Shown in pieces: positions 27,630-37,314 of a stretch of DNA of 58,795 nt (position 1 is the stretch's first letter; each line of letters begins with the position of its first letter). The stretch is from the NCBI GenBank assembly GCA_035642715.1, contig DASQRW010000161.1, positions 1 through 58,795 of the forward strand. Reading direction: 5' to 3'. The translations under genes were made by a program, and so were the position numbers. The notes below the pieces were generated by a model. It was not told the DNA's origin, did not search any database, and saw only the letters and a list, made by a program, of their open reading frames with translations. This DNA is from JAJNBK01 sp035642715. GTDB lineage: Archaea; Thermoproteota; Nitrososphaeria; Nitrososphaerales; Nitrososphaeraceae.

Positions 27630-28574
27630 ATGTCTGTTGTAATGAAACACATAGTGCTTGATTTGCAAACCAACATAGATATTGCTATTATAAGAATCAA
27701 TAGACCTGAAGTACTTAATGCTCTGAACAGGGAGATTATGACAGAATTATCTCAAGCAATAGATATTGTTAGTACCGATGATGGCATAAAGGTTATCATA
27801 ATTACAGGAACAGGGGAAAGATCATTTTGTGCAGGTGCAGATATAAGATATGTAGTAAATGTTGATCCTATTGAAGCAGAAAGATATGCAACCTTTATTC
27901 ATACATTACTTAATAAAATAGAGAATTTACAGAAGCCTGTTATTGCTGCAATAAATGGTTATGCTTTAGGAGGAGGATGTGAACTTGCATTGGCATGTGA
28001 TATCAGAATAGCATCTAGTAATGCAAAGATAGGCCAGACGGAAGTTACAATTGGTATTCCTCCGGGATGGGGAGGAACTCAGAGACTATTAAGAATTGTT
28101 GGTCCTGCGAAAGCAAAAGAACTTATCTATACTGGTAAAATGATGACAGCAGAAGAAGCAGAACGAATTGGACTTGTTAACAAAGTAGTTAGTTTGACTG
28201 CTGAAGAAGAAGGAAGAGTACCATCATCCGCAGCTTCAATAACAGCAAGTGGAACTAGTACTATAGCATCCAATAATCCTTCTAAAGAAGGACAACAGGA
28301 AAAACAAAGATCCAATGAACTAGCTAAAATTCTAAACAAAAAGTTACTGGATGAATGTCTCTCCTTTGCAAAAGAGATTACAAAGAATAGTTTTATTGCT
28401 GTTAAAACTAGCAAAATGTTAATCAACAAAGGAATTGATGTGGATATTAATACAGGATTATGTTTAGAAATTTATGGTTGGGCATTATGTTTTGCACATG
28501 AAGACAGACAGAAAATGATGTCCTCTTTTTTGAATAAAGGAAAACAACAGAAAAAGGAGCCGAATTTTCTATGA
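27630..28574 (+). CDS. enoyl-CoA hydratase/crotonase with a low-complexity insertion
   Basis: 314 residues; the family is usually near 260. The core has the oxyanion-hole segment 'CAGADIRYV' and both catalytic glutamates: E118 in 'GGGCELALACD' and E138 in 'GQTEVTIGIPPGWGGTQRL'. In ammonia-oxidising Thaumarchaeota such a hydratase serves the 3-hydroxypropionate/4-hydroxybutyrate carbon-fixation cycle, acting on 3-hydroxypropionyl-CoA and crotonyl-CoA; that role is inferred. An extra stretch of about 43 residues, rich in Ser, Ala, Glu and Thr, lies at 191-233 between the catalytic core and the C-terminal helices. Starts with ATG. An M20 peptidase relic follows 9 bases later. Confidence 0.88.
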   Translation: MSVVMKHIVLDLQTNIDIAIIRINRPEVLNALNREIMTELSQAIDIVSTDDGIKVIIITGTGERSFCAGADIRYVVNVDPIEAERYATFIHTLLNKIENLQKPVIAAINGYALGGGCELALACDIRIASSNAKIGQTEVTIGIPPGWGGTQRLLRIVGPAKAKELIYTGKMMTAEEAERIGLVNKVVSLTAEEEGRVPSSAASITASGTSTIASNNPSKEGQQEKQRSNELAKILNKKLLDECLSFAKEITKNSFIAVKTSKMLINKGIDVDINTGLCLEIYGWALCFAHEDRQKMMSSFLNKGKQQKKEPNFL

Positions 28575-28583
28575 GACTCTGAA

Positions 28584-28847
28584 ATGGATAGTCTTATCCC
28601 AGACCTTCAAACACTAATCAAACAACCTAGTGTATCTAAAAAACAAGGGCTTAACAAATGTGCATATCTTGTTGCAAGTATAATGAAGAGAGCAGGGATT
28701 AGCACTGAGGTATTATACCTTGATGGTGACAGCCATAGTGATGATAATAACAAAATAGCAATAAAGAAGATCACATTGCTTCTCCTGCAACTTCAATAGT
28801 ATATGGAGACAGTAAAAAAACAATAGCGACTGCTACCTGTGCTATTA
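28584..28847 (+). pseudogene. M20 family peptidase, N-terminal relic
   Basis: The first 55 codons match the N-terminus of M20 dipeptidases ('LIPDLQTLIKQPSVSKKQGL', 'KCAYLVASIMKRAGISTEVL'). The frame then runs into a stop. One base away, 'HIASPATSIVYGDSKKT' restores the expected 'P.IVYGE.K' continuation before another stop. The metal-binding and catalytic regions, normally another 400 residues, are absent. This is a truncated, frameshifted remnant. Confidence 0.65.
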
Positions 28848-29507
28848 TATGAGTTAATCACATTAAAAATCTGATTTACAAAATAGATAAGACATAATAT
28901 AATAAGGATATTTTCATAGTGACAGAAATATTAGCCATTCCTAATATTTCTACTACTCAAAATGGATTAAACATAGGAAAAATTACTGGAATTGCGGCCC
29001 TTGTTGGTACTGCCATAACTTTCGCTATGACATATCTTCACTGCAGTCAGTTAGAGTAGACAATCTGTATATGCTTCATATTCATTAATACTAATTCGTA
29101 ATAGTAGTATAAGATATTTAAAAAATTGATTTATTAATAATACTATTTTGCAGAACAGCAAAATAAGGTTTGAAGAGATTAGATATGTAGAAATACAAGC
29201 AGCAGTCAATTCTTGATTTATCTAATTGATCAGCAGTGGCTACTGTAGCTATTACAAGTACATAAGATTGGATTTGACTTTACGCCTAATACTAGCTGTG
29301 GATGGAAGGGGCACATTGTATGGCTTCCATTGGAGATAATTTCGATCTTAATGATTTAGTTGATTTTGAAGAAAAAGGAAAATACAGTAACTCTGAATTT
29401 GAATTGAAGCATACTGTCGGTCCTACAACATTATAGATTCTTCCTTCAGGTATATTTGGAGAGCATTATCAAAATGGTTTGAAACTTGTCCAACAGATAT
29501 GAATATA
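28848..29507. other. decayed region after the M20 relic
   Basis: About 660 bases with short broken frames. A GTG-started 46-codon frame at 28919-29059 has a hydrophobic stretch, and a short frame near 29320-29435 begins 'MASIGDNFDLNDLVDFEE'. Neither matches a family I know. The whole stretch looks like eroded coding sequence. Confidence 0.35.
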
Positions 29508-30056
29508 TTATTTTGTGATCATCACTGCGCTTGTTCCATTTAATATTTGTCCACGAATTTCTCCATTTGGATTCTGCTGTGTATGGACATTAACATATGT
29601 TTGTTCATTGCGCATAGCAGAAGTAAGGTTTGATAGCAGTTTGCCAGCCATTGGACCTTCTAGATTGGTAGCAGTAATATTTCCTTCTGACAATACTCCA
29701 GTTGTCATCGCAGCTGTTGGAGCATCTTCTTTGAATAATGTGACTACAATAGGCCCATTTTCACCTACTTGACCGCCATGGATATGAGCTGCTGTAACAT
29801 TTTCTATATCTGTAACATTTAGTGTATACATTATGTTATCTTGTCCTAGTTTAAATTCAGCTACACCAATTGCAGAGGTATCATTTACTGGTGGAACTTC
29901 TTCAAATCCTGTCAGTTCTGTAATGAATCTTTTTTGTTGTTGTTCTCCTGCAAATGCTGAAGTTGAAAAATCAATAATTGCTCCGACTGTTATAGTTACT
30001 AATGCTACTATGACAGTAACAAATATCATTACTGTCACTGTGCTTTTTATTTTCAT
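29508..30056 (-). CDS. CHRD domain protein, secreted
   Basis: 182 residues. A hydrophobic signal segment occupies residues about 7-36 and ends in 'SAFAGE'. The rest is a CHRD domain: 'LTGFEEVPPVNDTSAIGVAEF', 'VTAAHIHGG..GENGPIVVTLF' and 'TYVNVHTQQNPNGEIRGQI'. CHRD domains occur in chordin and in many extracellular microbial proteins; no enzymatic activity is established for them. It is probably exported and exposed outside. The ATG at 30056 is chosen; an adjacent TTG would add one residue. Confidence 0.88.
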   Translation of the reverse strand: MKIKSTVTVMIFVTVIVALVTITVGAIIDFSTSAFAGEQQQKRFITELTGFEEVPPVNDTSAIGVAEFKLGQDNIMYTLNVTDIENVTAAHIHGGQVGENGPIVVTLFKEDAPTAAMTTGVLSEGNITATNLEGPMAGKLLSNLTSAMRNEQTYVNVHTQQNPNGEIRGQILNGTSAVMITK

Positions 30057-30525
30057 CAATTAGTCTGTAGATTATATCACATTTAACAGATTTTCTAAAT
30101 TAAGATCCCATATTCATTACGATTATTAGATTCTAGATAACAGAATTATAGTGACAAAAGATTATGGTCACATTCCGTACGTTGAAAACCAATTAAGTTA
30201 AATAAGGTTTTTCTACACCCCTCATTTGAAAATAGTATATTTAGTTTATCAGTTATCTTAATATCATTTATACTATATTAAATTTAAACACCTTCTTCAT
30301 TGTGCCAACACGTTAGATAGAAGGATCGACAATATTATTTTATATTGATACATTTTTTCTTCACTAATTCCTAAACATCAGAAATATTCATCTAAAAATA
30401 TTTGCTTATAACTCCTAATGCTATTGCGTTCTCCTAAATTATTCAGCATGACAAAAATATTATATAAAACTACTGTTTCATCAATTTCTACATCTTAAGC
30501 TATAGTTAACGTGTCATATCTTCAA
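30057..30525. other. divergent intergenic region, CHRD / NHL genes
   Basis: About 470 bases with no gene. The right end merges with the 18-bp TATA palindrome listed next. The CHRD promoter on the other strand should also lie here. Confidence 0.4.
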
Positions 30526-30543
30526 AAATCCTTATAAGGATTT
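30526..30543. promoter_or_regulatory. 18-bp perfect palindrome centred on the TATA box of the NHL gene
   Basis: AAATCCTTATAAGGATTT reads identically on both strands. Its TTATAA core (30532-30537) lies 26-31 bases before the ATG at 30563, exactly where a box A for a leaderless transcript should be. A symmetric DNA-binding repressor covering this site would block TBP, so it may be a combined promoter and operator. Confidence 0.55.
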
Positions 30544-30562
30544 GCTAAATGTATATACTTAA

Positions 30563-31573
30563 ATGTTCGTCAGCCAGAAATGTTATCAAAATGTATTAGC
30601 TATAATTTTGATTGCCTTACTGCCCAGTAGCTTTGTACTTGTACAGCCAGGTTATTCAACTATTATTACAAGCAACAACGGATCAAATACAAGTAATAGT
30701 AATAATCAGGATGTTTCAAAAGAAGTTTTTGTAGTAGATTACGCCAATATATGTATACAAAAGTTTGATACTGACGGTAAATTCATAACAAAGTGGGGTA
30801 CTGAAGGAGATGCAAAAGGACAGTTCAAGATACCCCATAGCGTCGCAGTGGATTCTTCAGGTATTGTATACGTAACAGATATGATAGATCTATCTGTAAA
30901 AAAATTTACTGGAGATGGTAAATTCATAACAAAGTGGGGTTCGAAAGGATCTGGCAATGGTGAATTTCGTCATCCACATGGCATTGCCATTGATTCTTCA
31001 GGTAATGTATACGTAACAGATATGACAAATCTCAATATTCAAAAATTTGCTGCAGCAGATGGTAAATTCATTACTAGCTGGGGTAGTAAAGGAGATGGCA
31101 ATGGTAAATTTATGGCTCCAGAGGGTATTGCTGCCGATCGTTTTGGCAATATTTTCGTATCAGATACTGCGAATAATAATATTCAAAAATTTGCTGCAGC
31201 AGATGGTAAATTCATAACAAAGTGGGGTACTGAAGGAGATGCCAAAGGACAGTTGAATAGTCCAACAGGCATTGATGTTGATTCCTCTGGTAATCTTTAT
31301 GTTGCTGATGATGGCAATAGTCGTATACAAAAGTTTACAAATAATGGAGACTTTATTACTATGTGGGGGTCTAAAGGATCCAAAAATGGCCAATTAGATA
31401 GACCTCATGACATAGCTATAGATTCATCAGGCAATAATGATGTGTATGTAACTGAACAGGGCAATTTTCAAATACAGAAATTTACAGCAGATGGTAAATT
31501 CATAACAAAGTGGGGTACTGAAGGTGCAGATGACGATCAATTTCAAGATCCACATAGTGTTGTTGTCTATTAG
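30563..31573 (+). CDS. secreted NHL-repeat beta-propeller protein
   Basis: 336 residues. A signal peptide-like segment (about 10-33) is followed by a Ser/Asn linker and six NHL repeats of the form 'G.a.DSSGNVYVTD...N.QKF..DGKFITKWGSKG.GNG.F..P', together making a six-bladed propeller. Such proteins bind partners or glycans outside the cell. Several repeats are almost identical even at third codon positions ('ADGKFITKWGTEG' is repeated), showing recent duplication or gene conversion. The ATG sits one leaderless spacing after the palindromic TATA box. Confidence 0.88.
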   Translation: MFVSQKCYQNVLAIILIALLPSSFVLVQPGYSTIITSNNGSNTSNSNNQDVSKEVFVVDYANICIQKFDTDGKFITKWGTEGDAKGQFKIPHSVAVDSSGIVYVTDMIDLSVKKFTGDGKFITKWGSKGSGNGEFRHPHGIAIDSSGNVYVTDMTNLNIQKFAAADGKFITSWGSKGDGNGKFMAPEGIAADRFGNIFVSDTANNNIQKFAAADGKFITKWGTEGDAKGQLNSPTGIDVDSSGNLYVADDGNSRIQKFTNNGDFITMWGSKGSKNGQLDRPHDIAIDSSGNNDVYVTEQGNFQIQKFTADGKFITKWGTEGADDDQFQDPHSVVVY

Positions 31574-31887
31574 CTATTAGCCTAATGTATTAACCTAGTA
31601 ATAATATAAATAATAGATAAAGCAAACACGCAAATGTCATTATATTATTATTGTGGTTATTATTAAGCTAAATATATTCTACCTTACACCTTTTTCTCCG
31701 GCCAACTGGCTTCTAAAACACATTTATCCGTAGAATAATGAGCATGCTTTTTCAATAAATTATTTTCAATTTGGGATATCGCAGCTTTAGGAACGAAGAT
31801 TGTTTATATATATATTTTTGGTGTTGAAGTGACATTTTATTAAGAAAGAATAAAAATATTAACCCTTTTTAGCTCTATGCTAAAAGC
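31574..31887. other. intergenic with a TATA-rich stretch upstream of hel308
   Basis: About 310 bases without a gene. A long 'TTTATATATATATTT' stretch (31803-31817) lies about 75 bases before the hel308 start and could be its box A, giving a leader of about 45-50 bases. Confidence 0.4.
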
Positions 31888-34086
31888 GTGACAATAACAA
31901 TATCAGATACTAGAGTAAAGAACTTACTTGATTTACTAGGTTACTCTTCACTTTATCCACCACAGGAACTTGCTCTATCAAAGGGTCTTTTAGAGGGCAA
32001 GAACTTGCTTATTACCACTCCTACTGCGAGTGGTAAGACACTAATCGCAATGATGGCTGCAATAAAAATAATCGAAAAGGGTCTAAAAGTTATTTATCTC
32101 ACTCCATTAAGGGCACTAGCTACAGAAAAATACCATGATTTTCGTGCACTTGAGGGTTTAGATATGACAGGTAGAAAGATAAGAGTCAAAATTGCTAGCA
32201 GCGACTATAATTCATCAGGAAAGGAAGTACAAGATGCAGATGTTATTGTTTTAACAAATGAAAAAATGGATTCACTTATGCGACACGGTGCTGAATGGAT
32301 TTCTGATGTAGGACTTTTTGTGGCTGACGAAGTTCATTTAATCAGTGAACGGGAGCGTGGCCCTACTTTGGAGATGATGCTAACTACCATATGCAAAATG
32401 TATCCGAAATCACAGATTCTAGCGTTAAGCGCAACGGTTGCAAATTCTGATGATATTGCAGACTGGCTTAAATGTGAATTAATCGAAAGTAATTGGAGAC
32501 CAACAAAGTTAGTAGAAGGAGTTTATGAGAATGGGAATATTCGTATGAATGATGGTACTAGCTTCAAAATTGTAACTTCAGTTGGCGTTACTTCTGCTGC
32601 AATAGATATTGCAATTGATTCTCTAAAGAATGGTGGACAAGCTTTAATTTTCGTAGAAACTCGTAAACGTGCTTTTTCTCTTGCCGCTAAGGCGGCAGAA
32701 GCAGTTTATAAGAGAATCGATAAATCTGCTCGGGAGATGGCATTAGAGATATCATCTCAGATCCTCAACAAAGGTGACGATACTGAACTAACAAGAAATC
32801 TTTCTCATCTATTGTCCAAAGGTGTAGGATTCCACCACGCGGGGTTAGGGTCCTCAAGCAGAGACATTGTAGAAGAGTCATTTAAAAAAGGTATAATTAA
32901 GTTATTAACTGCTACTCCAACACTGGCCGCAGGCGTTAACTTGCCTGCGCGGCGTATAATTCTGGCTAGCATTTTACGCTATGATGCGGAATATGGTGGA
33001 AATATCCCCATCAGTGTTTTAGAATACAAACAACTCTCTGGTCGGGCAGGCAGACCACAATATGACACTTTTGGAGAAGCAATAATAGTAGCGGAATCAG
33101 GAGTTAGTGCAGAAGATCTGTATAGCCACTATATTCTAGGTAGTCCCGAGCCTCTAAGCTCACAACTGATGAATGACAGAGCAATAAGGGTTCACCTTCT
33201 TAGTACTATTGCAAGAGTTCCTGGAATAAAAAAAACTGAAATTTACCATCTATTTGAAAGTACATTATTTGCAAAGAAGTATCAGAGAAATACTGTAGTT
33301 TTCAAAGTTGATGCTGCCTTGAGTTATCTTGAAAATGAGTATTTTATCAAATGTAGGAATGATAGATATATCGCTACAGACTTTGGAAGAAAATCAACAC
33401 TCCTTTATATTGATCCTTTAACTGCAGTAGAATTTAGAAAAGCAATAGGTGCGCGCGAATGTACGACAACAAGAAAAAATAATGATGGTAATGACAGTCA
33501 CACTTTAGGTTTTCTTCATATGATTACTACTAGTGCAGATTTCTATCCAAAACTATCGCTGAGGAAAAAAGATTTTGAGGAATTAAGTTCATTAATTCAA
33601 CAACATGGTCATGAACTCTTTTATCAAATAAGTGAATATGATTGCTCTAGGAGTCTATTGGCCCTATATGAGTGGATAGAGGAAACTAGCGACAGAATGA
33701 TAAGCGACAATGTTGGAGTCGAACCCGGGGATATGCATAGAATGGTGGAGATCGGTGACTGGTTAACATACTCACTGTATGAAGTTGCAAAATTGCTTAA
33801 ACGGGAAGATTTGCTCACAGAAATACACAATCTTCAGACACGGATAAAATATGGTGTGAAAGAAGAATTAATTCCGATTGTTGCTCTTGAAGGAATTGGT
33901 AGAGTACGAGCTCGAGCGTTATATAATGCTGGTCTTACAGATCCTAGAAAAATTTTGCAGGCATCTAATTCAAAACTTTCCGCTATTTCAAAAATTGGAC
34001 CAACCGTAGCAGCTAAGTTAAAAAAGCAATTAAAGAAGATAGAACAAGAGAAATCATTTAGACACAAACATGGGATAGATAGATAG
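31888..34086 (+). CDS. hel308: Hel308-type DNA helicase (Ski2-like, SF2)
   Basis: 732 residues, normal length. Hel308 unwinds lagging-strand forks and acts in recombination repair. Visible motifs: Walker A 'TPTASGKT' (44-51, K50), 'LTPLRALA', the DEVH box in 'ADEVHLI', 'ALSATV', 'FHHAGLGSSSRDIVEESFK', 'TPTLAAGVNLPAR' and 'QLSGRAGRPQYDTFGEA'. The C-terminus has a helix-hairpin-helix segment ('LEGIGRVRARALYNAGLTDP'). The start is GTG. It stands alone, and no Q-motif or ratchet domain is missing as far as can be seen. Confidence 0.93.
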   Translation: MTITISDTRVKNLLDLLGYSSLYPPQELALSKGLLEGKNLLITTPTASGKTLIAMMAAIKIIEKGLKVIYLTPLRALATEKYHDFRALEGLDMTGRKIRVKIASSDYNSSGKEVQDADVIVLTNEKMDSLMRHGAEWISDVGLFVADEVHLISERERGPTLEMMLTTICKMYPKSQILALSATVANSDDIADWLKCELIESNWRPTKLVEGVYENGNIRMNDGTSFKIVTSVGVTSAAIDIAIDSLKNGGQALIFVETRKRAFSLAAKAAEAVYKRIDKSAREMALEISSQILNKGDDTELTRNLSHLLSKGVGFHHAGLGSSSRDIVEESFKKGIIKLLTATPTLAAGVNLPARRIILASILRYDAEYGGNIPISVLEYKQLSGRAGRPQYDTFGEAIIVAESGVSAEDLYSHYILGSPEPLSSQLMNDRAIRVHLLSTIARVPGIKKTEIYHLFESTLFAKKYQRNTVVFKVDAALSYLENEYFIKCRNDRYIATDFGRKSTLLYIDPLTAVEFRKAIGARECTTTRKNNDGNDSHTLGFLHMITTSADFYPKLSLRKKDFEELSSLIQQHGHELFYQISEYDCSRSLLALYEWIEETSDRMISDNVGVEPGDMHRMVEIGDWLTYSLYEVAKLLKREDLLTEIHNLQTRIKYGVKEELIPIVALEGIGRVRARALYNAGLTDPRKILQASNSKLSAISKIGPTVAAKLKKQLKKIEQEKSFRHKHGIDR

Positions 34087-34371
34087 ATTCTGACGAAAGG
34101 ATATAATTCATAATTCAACTTCTCATTTCAAATCAAATCGTTATAATCATTTATAGAAATATTGTGGTTTTCTACCATATATGCTTCGCCTGTCAATACT
34201 CTTCAATAGTTTCTAATATGCTTGTATAAGGTAATAAGATTTGTTTTATGACCAATAATTTAACTATTGTCAATCACGTATTCATAATAAGATTAAATAT
34301 TATTCTATCCTAAAAGCAATTATTCTACTATGGAATTATATAAATCTGCATTATATACTTGGTATTAGCAG

Positions 34372-35391
34372 ATGCTGGATTTGTCTTTTGGAAATAATAT
34401 TCTAATCTATGGAGTGATTGTTTCAGCCATTTCCTTCTTAGTTACATTAATTGCAACTCCTAAAATGATAAGATCATTAATAGCACAAGGTAGCGTGGTA
34501 CAAGATTATCATAAGCCTGGAAAACCTGATGTTCCTAGACCGGCTGGTCCTGTGTTGCTTGGTGGGATCGCAGCAGCTGAGATTGTTCTTTACTTTTTAA
34601 CATTAGATATGACAATTATGGCCATAACGTTGACAACTGTAATTGCATTCATAGTAGGATTTATAGATGATAGGAAAGTTTTACCAGGTTGGTACAAACC
34701 TGCCGCACTGATAGCAGCTGCTATTCCTCTGATTATTTTTGGAGCTCATGGAACTCATCTAAATCTTATATTTGGAAATGCGTTTATTCCACTTCTATAT
34801 GTACCGCTTATAGTAGTGATCATTCCAATTGTTGGTAATACAATTAACTCAATTGATGTTCTAAATGGAGTCGTCACTAGATTTGTAATTATTACAACTA
34901 TGCCACTTTTAGTAAGTATAGCTATCTTTGGTGATACTGAAGTATTTCTTGCTACACTTCCTTTGCTGTTTGGAACAATTGCATTATATCAGTATCATAA
35001 ATTTCCAAGCAAGATATTTGTAGGCGACTCTGGTACTTTGGTAATGGGATCCATGTATGGGGCAGTTGCAATTGCAGGTAATTCTGAAGTTATAGGTGTT
35101 ATTGCTCTTCTGCCTGCTGTAATGAATTCTTTTCTCTTTCTTGCCAGCGTTAAGAAAATTGTCGAACATAGACAAGTCAAACTGCGACCTACGGTTATGA
35201 GGAGTGATTTCAAATTAGCAGCATCTAAAGAAAAGAATGCACCTATAACTCTTGTAAGATTAATACTAGCAGAAGGCCCTCTCTCAGAAAAAGAAATTGG
35301 CCATTATATATCTAATCTAGCAATATTTTCTTCATCACTAGCCTTCATTTCGATCTTTATACAATATTATTTCTTGTCAGGAGGTATATAG
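34372..35391 (+). CDS. aglH: GlcNAc-1-phosphate transferase, MraY/AglH/ALG7-like
   Basis: 339 residues with about ten membrane segments. The family moves a sugar-1-phosphate from a UDP-sugar to a lipid phosphate, starting N-glycan or polymer synthesis. Signatures: 'KPDVPRPAGPVLLGG', the DD pair (D99, D100) in 'VGFIDDRKVLPGWYK', 'NSIDVLNG' and 'FPSKIFVGDSGTLVMGS'. The absence of other peptidoglycan genes, and the archaeal context, favour dolichyl-phosphate as acceptor (AglH/ALG7 role), which is inference. Starts with ATG. The next gene begins directly after its stop. Confidence 0.85.
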   Translation: MLDLSFGNNILIYGVIVSAISFLVTLIATPKMIRSLIAQGSVVQDYHKPGKPDVPRPAGPVLLGGIAAAEIVLYFLTLDMTIMAITLTTVIAFIVGFIDDRKVLPGWYKPAALIAAAIPLIIFGAHGTHLNLIFGNAFIPLLYVPLIVVIIPIVGNTINSIDVLNGVVTRFVIITTMPLLVSIAIFGDTEVFLATLPLLFGTIALYQYHKFPSKIFVGDSGTLVMGSMYGAVAIAGNSEVIGVIALLPAVMNSFLFLASVKKIVEHRQVKLRPTVMRSDFKLAASKEKNAPITLVRLILAEGPLSEKEIGHYISNLAIFSSSLAFISIFIQYYFLSGGI

Positions 35392-35628
35392 ATGAGGCTT
35401 ACCGGTCTTTTGGGATTTATCACAGTAATGTGGGTAATGATACTAGCCATTACGGCTTTTCTGCTAAATTTTGTTGCTCCAATAGATTTTGTTTTATTTA
35501 GAAATGGATTAGATAGGCTTATCGTATCTTTAACGCAAGCGTCTATTGCCATTATAATCGTAATGATATTAGTGTGGGGACTTAATAAAATGAAGGAAAT
35601 TTATATGCAAAAAAAATTGCAATTGTAA
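35392..35628 (+). CDS. small two-TM protein, operon partner of the aglH-like gene
   Basis: 78 residues with two hydrophobic segments (about 7-29 and 43-65) and a basic tail ('NKMKEIYMQKKLQL'). Its ATG directly follows the stop of the transferase with no gap, so translation is coupled and the product may assist it. Family not recognised. Confidence 0.65.
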   Translation: MRLTGLLGFITVMWVMILAITAFLLNFVAPIDFVLFRNGLDRLIVSLTQASIAIIIVMILVWGLNKMKEIYMQKKLQL

Positions 35629-36731
35629 AAAAATTCCTATGAACTATACATCATAATGCTTTTTATTTTGCAGTAGCTCAGCATATACATTAAATAATAA
35701 TATATATTGAAATGACACTCTACATAGTTTACCAATTTAGTAAATAGAGGTGATAATAATTGCTAGTACTGATCACTTCTCAGAGGATATAATGGACAAT
35801 CATAACATCGAGCTTAGAGTCTACTATTGATGAGAAGAGTAATGAATATACTATAGTAAGCAAAACAATAATAATAATAACAATAATCGAGTAGCCTATA
35901 ATGTTATGACCAAAAAATTATCCTCGGTTTTTTTATTTCAATCCCCTGGTAATCCTGATGATAATTAATGTATTTGGCAAGACTAAAAATGTATATCTCG
36001 ACTAAAGCGGGTTTGCATTTTCAATCATCAAAAGACGATCTTTCATTAAAGAACTTAATCGCACATCTCTTTTGAGTCAATAAGCATAATTATATTACCT
36101 AATAATGATAGACACCCACTAGAGATTAATCATCGTAGAAGATACCCATAATATGTGACAATATTATTATTAATATAACTATTAATGATTTGATACAATC
36201 ACAGCAATAATAATTCTTACCAATCTTGTTCTATCAAACATTTGCAGTCTCATGGCTAAGGATATTAGCAAGGATGTTGGCAAGTAGGACACAGTGTATA
36301 TAACAATAAACAAAATTTTAAGATTTGGCATTTGTTGACTACATATAAAATCAGATGATGTTTTAGAGAAGCAGATATTTTTAAGAAAGGCAGATATCTA
36401 TGTTATAATATCATTAACGTTGAAAATAGTCTAAAAACAAAGTTGCGTGGTTATGATAATAAAAAAATAAAATAAAATCTTTTTTGATATAAATGCAGAT
36501 AAGTACATGTCCTCAATGGTAGTGATGAATTTGCTAAAGACCATAGAAAGATCACGTTTGTTTGCTATCTATTACTTTAACAAATAAGCTAAAGTAAAAA
36601 ACTTGGAAAACGATCTATGTTATCATTTTCCATTTTAGAATATTTTTACCTCCATTTTTATAGTGTATTGTTTGAAATAATAAGTAATTATAGAAAACAG
36701 GAAATGACGGTCATGTTTTAGATGATTTTAA
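35629..36731. other. long intergenic region, no gene seen
   Basis: About 1.1 kb of AT-rich sequence with stops in all frames, including a short AAT/ATA microsatellite near 35868-35886. No RNA structure, repeat array or pseudogene was recognised. Confidence 0.4.
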
Positions 36732-36941
36732 TTAATCTTTATCAGCTATATAGATTTCTTTGGTTCTTGAATAACTTCGGTTTTCGATAAAGGACCAATT
36801 TTTTCCACAAATAGTGCAATTGATGATCTTATTCTTTGAAGAATACTCAAGCTCATAGTGACTACAGCGTATTTGATATTCGCGTTTTAGATTTTCCATC
36901 TCTCGGAGATCATCAATATGTCTGACAGGATTTTCTGTCAA
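36732..36941 (-). CDS. small zinc-ribbon-like protein, hypothetical
   Basis: 69 residues. The centre has 'RCSHYELEY', an upstream Cys-His pair, and then 'CTICGKNW', a Cys-x2-Cys knuckle, so one zinc ion could be bound. The rest is charged and helical. The start is TTG. The first codons (36923-36940) form an inverted repeat TGACAG/CTGTCA that would place the start in a hairpin. No neighbour is co-directional. Confidence 0.45.
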   Translation of the reverse strand: MTENPVRHIDDLREMENLKREYQIRCSHYELEYSSKNKIINCTICGKNWSFIENRSYSRTKEIYIADKD

Positions 36942-37314
36942 TATAATACATGTATCTAAAGAATTTTACTCGCTTATCAATCTTTAAATTATGGAATAAT
37001 AAGAGGGGTATCTCGGCGTAATATAGACAAACCATTATTTCTCCAATTGTTTTAGTCTCTGTTAATGACTAGCTGGCTGATACTGCTTATGGTTGATTTC
37101 TTATATACAGAATTTGTTAAAAGCATTATAGTGACATTAAGAAAAACATTGCCTGCATGGAATTTAGCCGACCACTATTAAGATTGATCTTTTATCTTTG
37201 CGTCTTCGATCTCTTCACATTGTTTTATCATTCTTATAACTTCTTGTTATTTCTATTCTATTATTTACGAAACAACCACGTTTTTATTACTATTGTTGAT
37301 AGTCTGAAAGATAT
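36942..37314. other. intergenic, divergent promoters
   Basis: About 370 bases. A 62-codon frame at 37157-37345 runs into the alcohol dehydrogenase gene out of frame and is not considered real. Nothing else was recognised. Confidence 0.4.

Noticed and set aside
28919..29059. GTG-started 46-codon frame with a hydrophobic stretch
   Set aside because: Lies in an eroded region with no conserved motif; kept only as part of the decayed stretch.
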